NCBI RefSeq assembly: GCF_032461945.1
Contig: NZ_JAWCUD010000001.1
Span: 620,001-684,000 of the forward strand
Reading direction: 5' to 3'
Length of the DNA stretch: 64,000 nt
Source of the DNA: Paenibacillus_E violae
GTDB lineage: Bacteria > Bacillota > Bacilli > Paenibacillales > NBRC-103111
Shown: piece by piece, positions 60,523 to 64,000 of the stretch
Numbering within the stretch: the first letter of the stretch is position 1
Layout of the letters: each line of letters starts with the position of its first letter
Program-made: the position numbers and the translations under genes
Notes under the pieces: generated by a model
Seen by the model: the letters and a program-made list of their open reading frames with translations, nothing else
The model's database searches: none
Told to the model about the DNA's origin: nothing

Positions 60523-61905
60523 ATGAGTGTTACTATGGATCAAGTTGTCGCATTAGCAAAGCACAGAGGTTTTGTATTCCCGGGTTCTGAAATTTATGGC
60601 GGTTTGGCCAACACATGGGATTACGGTCCGTTAGGTGTTGAGTTGAAAAATAATATCAAACGCGCTTGGTGGAAAAAATTCGTTCAGGAATCCCCGTACA
60701 ACGTAGGTCTTGACGCTGCCATTCTGATGAATCCACAGGCTTGGGTCGCTTCCGGTCACGTTGGAAACTTCAACGATCCGATGATTGATTGCAAAAACTG
60801 TAAAGCACGCCACCGTGCGGATAAGCTGATTGAGAACAAACTGGCTGAAAAAGACATCGAAATCGTCGTAGACGGTATGACGTTCGATGATATGATGAAG
60901 CTGATTGTCGAGCATAACATTGTTTGCCCGGATTGCGGCAGCAAAGATTTCACGGATATTCGTCAGTTCAACTTGATGTTCAAAACGTTCCAAGGCGTAA
61001 CAGAAGCAAGTTCCAATGTTGTTTACCTACGTCCTGAAACAGCTCAAGGTATTTTTGTTAACTTTAAAAATGTACAGCGCACGATGCGCAAAAAGCTGCC
61101 ATTCGGTATCGGCCAAATCGGTAAAAGCTTCCGCAATGAGATCACGCCGGGTAACTTTACGTTCCGTACACGTGAATTTGAACAAATGGAGCTTGAGTTC
61201 TTCTGCAAACCGGGCGAGGATATGAAATGGTTCGAGTACTGGAGAAGCTTCTGCCACAACTGGCTGCTGTCATTGGGCGCTAAAGGTGAAAACCTTCGTT
61301 TGCGTGACCATAATGAAGATGAGTTGTCTCACTACAGTAATGCTACGACTGATATTGAGTACAAATTCCCGTTTGGTTGGGGCGAGCTTTGGGGTATTGC
61401 GGATCGTACGGATTTCGATTTGAAACAGCACATGGAGCATTCCGGTGAAGATTTCAACTATATCGATCAAGAAACGAATGAGCGTTATGTTCCTTATTGC
61501 ATCGAGCCGTCCCTTGGTGCGGACCGTGTAACGTTGGCGCTGTTGATTGACGCGTTCGAAGAGCAAAAGCTGGAAGGCGATGACAGCCGTACTGTGCTTC
61601 ATTTCCACCCTGCGCTAGCTCCGATCAAGGCGGCTATTTTCCCACTTTCCAAAAAGTTGAATGATGGCGCGCAAGCCGTTTTTGCTGATCTGGCGAAACA
61701 TTTCATGGTTGACTATGATGATACAGGTTCAATCGGTAAAAGATATCGTCGTCACGATGAAATCGGTACGCCATTCTGTATCACGTACGATTTCGAGTCC
61801 GAGACAGATGGTCAAGTAACGGTTCGTGATCGTGACACGATGGAACAAACACGGATGCCAATTTCAGAATTAAAAGCATTCATCGAGAATTCACTACAGT
61901 TTTAA
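60523..61905 (+). CDS. glyS: Glycyl-tRNA synthetase, single-chain alpha2 type
   Basis: 460 residues. Class II synthetase of the homodimeric type, unlike the two-subunit glyQ/glyS of B. subtilis. AKHRGFVFPGSEIYGGLANTWDYGPLG is the N-terminal signature (given in part), with a CxxC...CxxC zinc-like pair (IDCKNCKARH; CPDCGSK), motif 2 FRNEITPGNFTFRTREFEQME and motif 3 EPSLGADRVTLALLIDAFEE. Controlled by the glycine T-box. Confidence 0.97.
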   Translation: MSVTMDQVVALAKHRGFVFPGSEIYGGLANTWDYGPLGVELKNNIKRAWWKKFVQESPYNVGLDAAILMNPQAWVASGHVGNFNDPMIDCKNCKARHRADKLIENKLAEKDIEIVVDGMTFDDMMKLIVEHNIVCPDCGSKDFTDIRQFNLMFKTFQGVTEASSNVVYLRPETAQGIFVNFKNVQRTMRKKLPFGIGQIGKSFRNEITPGNFTFRTREFEQMELEFFCKPGEDMKWFEYWRSFCHNWLLSLGAKGENLRLRDHNEDELSHYSNATTDIEYKFPFGWGELWGIADRTDFDLKQHMEHSGEDFNYIDQETNERYVPYCIEPSLGADRVTLALLIDAFEEQKLEGDDSRTVLHFHPALAPIKAAIFPLSKKLNDGAQAVFADLAKHFMVDYDDTGSIGKRYRRHDEIGTPFCITYDFESETDGQVTVRDRDTMEQTRMPISELKAFIENSLQF

Positions 61906-61909
61906 TTTA

Positions 61910-61956
61910 AAAAGGCTGGCCATTAAGGTAGATAAACCTTGTGGTCAGCCTTTTTT
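61910..61956 (+). terminator. glyS terminator
   Basis: AAAGGCTGGCCA...TGGTCAGCCTTT stem with inner AAGGT/ACCTT, followed by a T-run. Confidence 0.9.
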
Positions 61957-61987
61957 GCTGTGAGTTCGCTGTAGCGAGTGAATGTGT

Positions 61988-62162
61988 GGAACTACAGGGC
62001 GCTATTTTGGTCAAAACAGCCAGTTGAGCAGTGGAAGGGGAACTATGGGCCCTTATTTCGCTGGCAATGGTGGAGATTTAGGTGATTGGGGTGAATATGG
62101 CCCTGTAGTTCCCTTCCTGCTATGAATTATCGTTTTTAACCAGAATAAGGACTTGTAGTTCC
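61988..62162. repeat. Cluster of GGAACTACAGGGC inverted repeats
   Basis: Four related units: GGAACTACAGGGC (61988), GGAACTATGGGC (62039), and on the other strand GCCCTGTAGTTCC (62100-62112) and GGACTTGTAGTTCC (62149-62162). The first and third are perfect 13-bp inverted repeats; TTATTT or CTATTTT follows several units. The 340 bases between glyS and the next gene hold no supported coding frame. It looks like a dispersed palindromic element. Confidence 0.65.
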
Positions 62163-62194
62163 GTTATTTTGGAGGGTGTCAGCGGAAAACAGGC

Positions 62195-62245
62195 AAAAGA
62201 GGCTATCCCTTTGTCATTCAAATGACTTTTGGGACGCCTCTTTTA
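62195..62245. terminator. Bidirectional terminator after the cysteine dioxygenase gene
   Basis: AAAAGAGGC / GCCTCTTTT outer stem and TATCCCTTTGTCATT / AATGACTTTTGGGA inner stem (loop CA); T-run on the minus strand from the A-run. Confidence 0.85.
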
Positions 62246-62246
62246 T

Positions 62247-62738
62247 TTAAATGACGTAATCGAGAACTTCACTGTATGGCAGATAACGATGAACGTCAGT
62301 AAGCGGTGGACTATAGACATGAATGGATACGGCGGGCTCATGGAAAGGATTGCTAAGCTGATGGATTTGATCCTTCGGAGCCGTAAAATAGTCGCCTGTT
62401 CGAATCAAATCATCGCTATGAACAACCGGGTAACCTTCCGTGTCCAGATGGAATTTAGAATTGACGATATGGCCTTGAACTAGGCAAGCAGCTCCTATCG
62501 AAGCTCCGTGATTATGAATGGCTGTTGCGGCTGAGGCGGGAATATGAATGATAATGACTTCAAGCTCTTTCGTGCTATAAATGACATTGCGGCCATATGC
62601 AAGATTCAGGGGTTCAGTTTTATGATCAGGCACCTCGTGCAATAAGCTGTTTACGGACTGAAGTGCAGATTTTAATTGTTCTAATGAGGGTTCTTGCAAT
62701 TTACAGAATGACTGCTCAATTGCTTCTATTAACATCAT
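62247..62738 (-). CDS. Cysteine dioxygenase family protein
   Basis: 163 residues of the cupin fold; AIHNHGASIGAACLVQG contains the iron-binding HxH and following Gly, and QIHQLSNPF the third His. Type I cysteine dioxygenases oxidise cysteine to cysteine sulfinate; related thiol dioxygenases use other thiols, so the substrate is open. AGGAGGCGG lies before the ATG; two Met codons in a row make the exact start ambiguous by one codon. Confidence 0.87.
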   Translation of the reverse strand: MMLIEAIEQSFCKLQEPSLEQLKSALQSVNSLLHEVPDHKTEPLNLAYGRNVIYSTKELEVIIIHIPASAATAIHNHGASIGAACLVQGHIVNSKFHLDTEGYPVVHSDDLIRTGDYFTAPKDQIHQLSNPFHEPAVSIHVYSPPLTDVHRYLPYSEVLDYVI

Positions 62739-62888
62739 GGTTTCCGCCTCCTAGGCATTTGGTATCTCTTTATCAAAATTAATTAGAGAAACGATAAGAT
62801 TTAATTATATAGTATGCTTTAGGAGGTGGAAGGGTTAGGGGAATTGGCATAATTTTGATAAGAAATGGGTCATGAAATAACAAAAGAA

Positions 62889-63764
62889 TTAGACGCGAAA
62901 CGGCGGCATTCGTCTACCATCGATATCCGTGAAACCATATTCGGCAGCTAGGGAACCAACTTCGTGAAGCTGTCCTGCCTTAAGATGAACCTGCGGATCA
63001 CAGGCCAGCGCAACAACGGCACGCCCAATATATTCAACGGACTCCGTAGCGTGTAACTCTTCAATTCGCATGAAGTCGGGATCGCCAGGTTCGAGGCCAT
63101 AATGTTTATACACAGCTTCTGTACGCATCCAACCGGGAGCTAATGCCAGTGCGGTTACATCTAACTGGTTTGCTTTAAGATTGAGCGACATAGCACGGGT
63201 CATATTTACAACTGCACGTTTCACTGTGTCATAAAATACATTTACCGGGTAATCTCCTCCAATGTCGGAGTAGACCCCTGTGTTAATAATTAAGCCGCGC
63301 TGCTGCTCAAGGAAGAAGGTGGACATGGCATATCGGCTGGACACCATTTGAGCCCGTAATCCGGCATCAAACATGTTGTCCCAACGTTTCATAGGCTGCT
63401 TCCAGAAAGGCGCTAAAAAATCATCTTTTTCAATGTCTTCATAACCGCCCCAAGCGTTGTTGACGACAAGATGAAGGGCACCTTGTTCCTGTTTAATTTG
63501 CTCATACAGTTTTTGAACATCGGCTTCAACCGTATGATCACAACGAACCGCAATCCCAACGCCTCCGCGTGCAGTCACTTCATCCGCAGTATCTTCAATC
63601 GTGCCAGGAAGATCTGTCTGAGTCGATTGTACTCTTGTACTGCGGCCAGTCACATAAACAGTGGCACCTGCTTCTCCAAGCGCTAAGGCAATTCCTCGGC
63701 CGGCACCTCGGCTAGACCCAGTCACAAGTGCTACCTGACCGTGAAGCTGTTTGCTTATTGTCAT
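62889..63764 (-). CDS. Short-chain dehydrogenase/reductase
   Basis: From the ATG at 63764 (GGAGG upstream) 291 residues; an earlier Met at 63788 lacks support. GQVALVTGSSRGAGRGIAL is the TGxxxGxG cofactor motif; VVNNAWGG replaces the usual NNAG; VNVFYDTVKRAVVNMTRA gives the YxxxK active site. The substrate is unknown. Same strand as the regulator fragment upstream, which may control it. Confidence 0.88.
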   Translation of the reverse strand: MTISKQLHGQVALVTGSSRGAGRGIALALGEAGATVYVTGRSTRVQSTQTDLPGTIEDTADEVTARGGVGIAVRCDHTVEADVQKLYEQIKQEQGALHLVVNNAWGGYEDIEKDDFLAPFWKQPMKRWDNMFDAGLRAQMVSSRYAMSTFFLEQQRGLIINTGVYSDIGGDYPVNVFYDTVKRAVVNMTRAMSLNLKANQLDVTALALAPGWMRTEAVYKHYGLEPGDPDFMRIEELHATESVEYIGRAVVALACDPQVHLKAGQLHEVGSLAAEYGFTDIDGRRMPPFRV

Positions 63765-63840
63765 CCTTTTATACCTCCAATTTGTCATTCACCAAGTTAC
63801 TTTGCACTTATAGTTTAACTCTATACTATGACAATTCTTG

Positions 63841-64000
63841 TCATGGATTGAAGACGCGCAAAAAAGCTCGTGTTTGTGGCTCTTCCAAGGTGCTGTATGC
63901 GTGAAGCATACTCCGAAGCTGTTCGCGAATCCATTGCACCATTTCAGGTGGTTCTTCAACGATGGCATCTGCACCCATGCTCAGGAAATATTTTGAGAAA
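63841..64000 (-). CDS. C-terminal end of a WYL-domain-type transcriptional regulator (partial)
   Basis: An open frame runs from the right edge to a TGA at 63841-63843, 52 residues, starting FSKYFLSMGADAIVEEPPEM and ending FLRVFNP. The pattern LSMGADAIVEEPPEMVQWIREQLRSML is that of the C-terminal extension of YafY/DeoR-like HTH-WYL regulators. The rest, including any DNA-binding domain, is outside the window. The neighbouring SDR gene (76 bases downstream) could be its target. Confidence 0.65.
   Translation of the reverse strand, partial: FSKYFLSMGADAIVEEPPEMVQWIREQLRSMLHAYSTLEEPQTRAFLRVFNP

Noticed and set aside
1..64000. CRISPR arrays, tRNA or rRNA genes, prophage and insertion sequences
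   Set aside because: Searched for by eye on both strands; no regular spacer-repeat array, cloverleaf, rRNA-like stretch or transposase/integrase motif was seen.

Overview
The window reads as a chromosomal segment of a Paenibacillus-like member of the Bacillales. This rests on gene content and order: hepT-ndk-cheR-aroC-aroB-aroH-trpEDCFBA-hisC-tyrA is the Bacillus subtilis aromatic supra-operon. It is followed, after an insertion of about 4 kb, by the second B. subtilis-like block ypiF-qcrABC-ypjA-ypjB-ypjC-ypjD(mazG)-dapB-mgsA-bshB1-bshA-cca-birA-panBCD-dinG-...-ypmB-...-asnS-dnaD. Bacillithiol genes, strong Shine-Dalgarno sites, T-box leaders, an alpha2-type glycyl-tRNA synthetase and short dispersed inverted repeats fit the same group. 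Species was not determined. No rRNA, tRNA, CRISPR array, prophage or insertion sequence was seen; this is mostly core genome.

Layout. 1-5220: menaquinone side-chain synthesis (hepT, cut by the left edge), ndk, cheR and the late shikimate/chorismate genes. 5197-11677: trp operon behind its own promoter, a TRAP-type leader with 13 in-register NAG triplets, and an attenuator. 11866-14155: hisC and tyrA. 14172-20268: accessory cell-envelope region with a polysaccharide deacetylase, a candidate small RNA gene, an ECF sigma/anti-sigma pair, a histidine phosphatase, a protein not recognised here, a free-standing IDEAL-domain protein and an LCP ligase. 20341-25817: ypiF, the menaquinol:cytochrome c reductase operon qcrABC, and ypjA, ypjB, ypjC. 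25840-38972: mazG, lysine (dapB), methylglyoxal, bacillithiol, tRNA CCA addition, biotin ligase/repressor, pantothenate synthesis (panBCD behind a structured, terminator-bearing leader), DinG and Rex. 39013-40703 (-): phosphate transporter with its DUF47 partner. 40948-49332: mtaD, ypmB-like, a membrane protein paired with a compact FtsH-like protease, hbd-ackA, asnS, dnaD.

49399-58586 is a minus-strand block: mtnE, then a proline T-box leader, proB-proS-proA-proC and, without a visible terminator, mtnW-mtnX-mtnB. After that come a DinB/DUF1572 protein, mtnU, a glycine T-box with glyS, a cluster of inverted repeats, a cysteine dioxygenase, a short-chain dehydrogenase and the C-terminal end of a WYL-type regulator cut by the right edge.

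The main theme is amino-acid-responsive RNA control: a TRAP site for tryptophan, T-boxes for proline and glycine, and a pantothenate leader. Chorismate made by aroC/aroB feeds trp, tyrA/hisC and the aroH branch. Methionine-salvage enzymes (mtaD, mtnW, mtnX, mtnB, mtnE, mtnU) are scattered through the right half and partly attached to the proline operon. The best candidates for something undescribed are the putative small RNA at 15192-15266 with a catabolite-response-like site, the membrane protein/FtsH-like pair at 42892-44923, the panB leader, and the palindromic qcr promoter.
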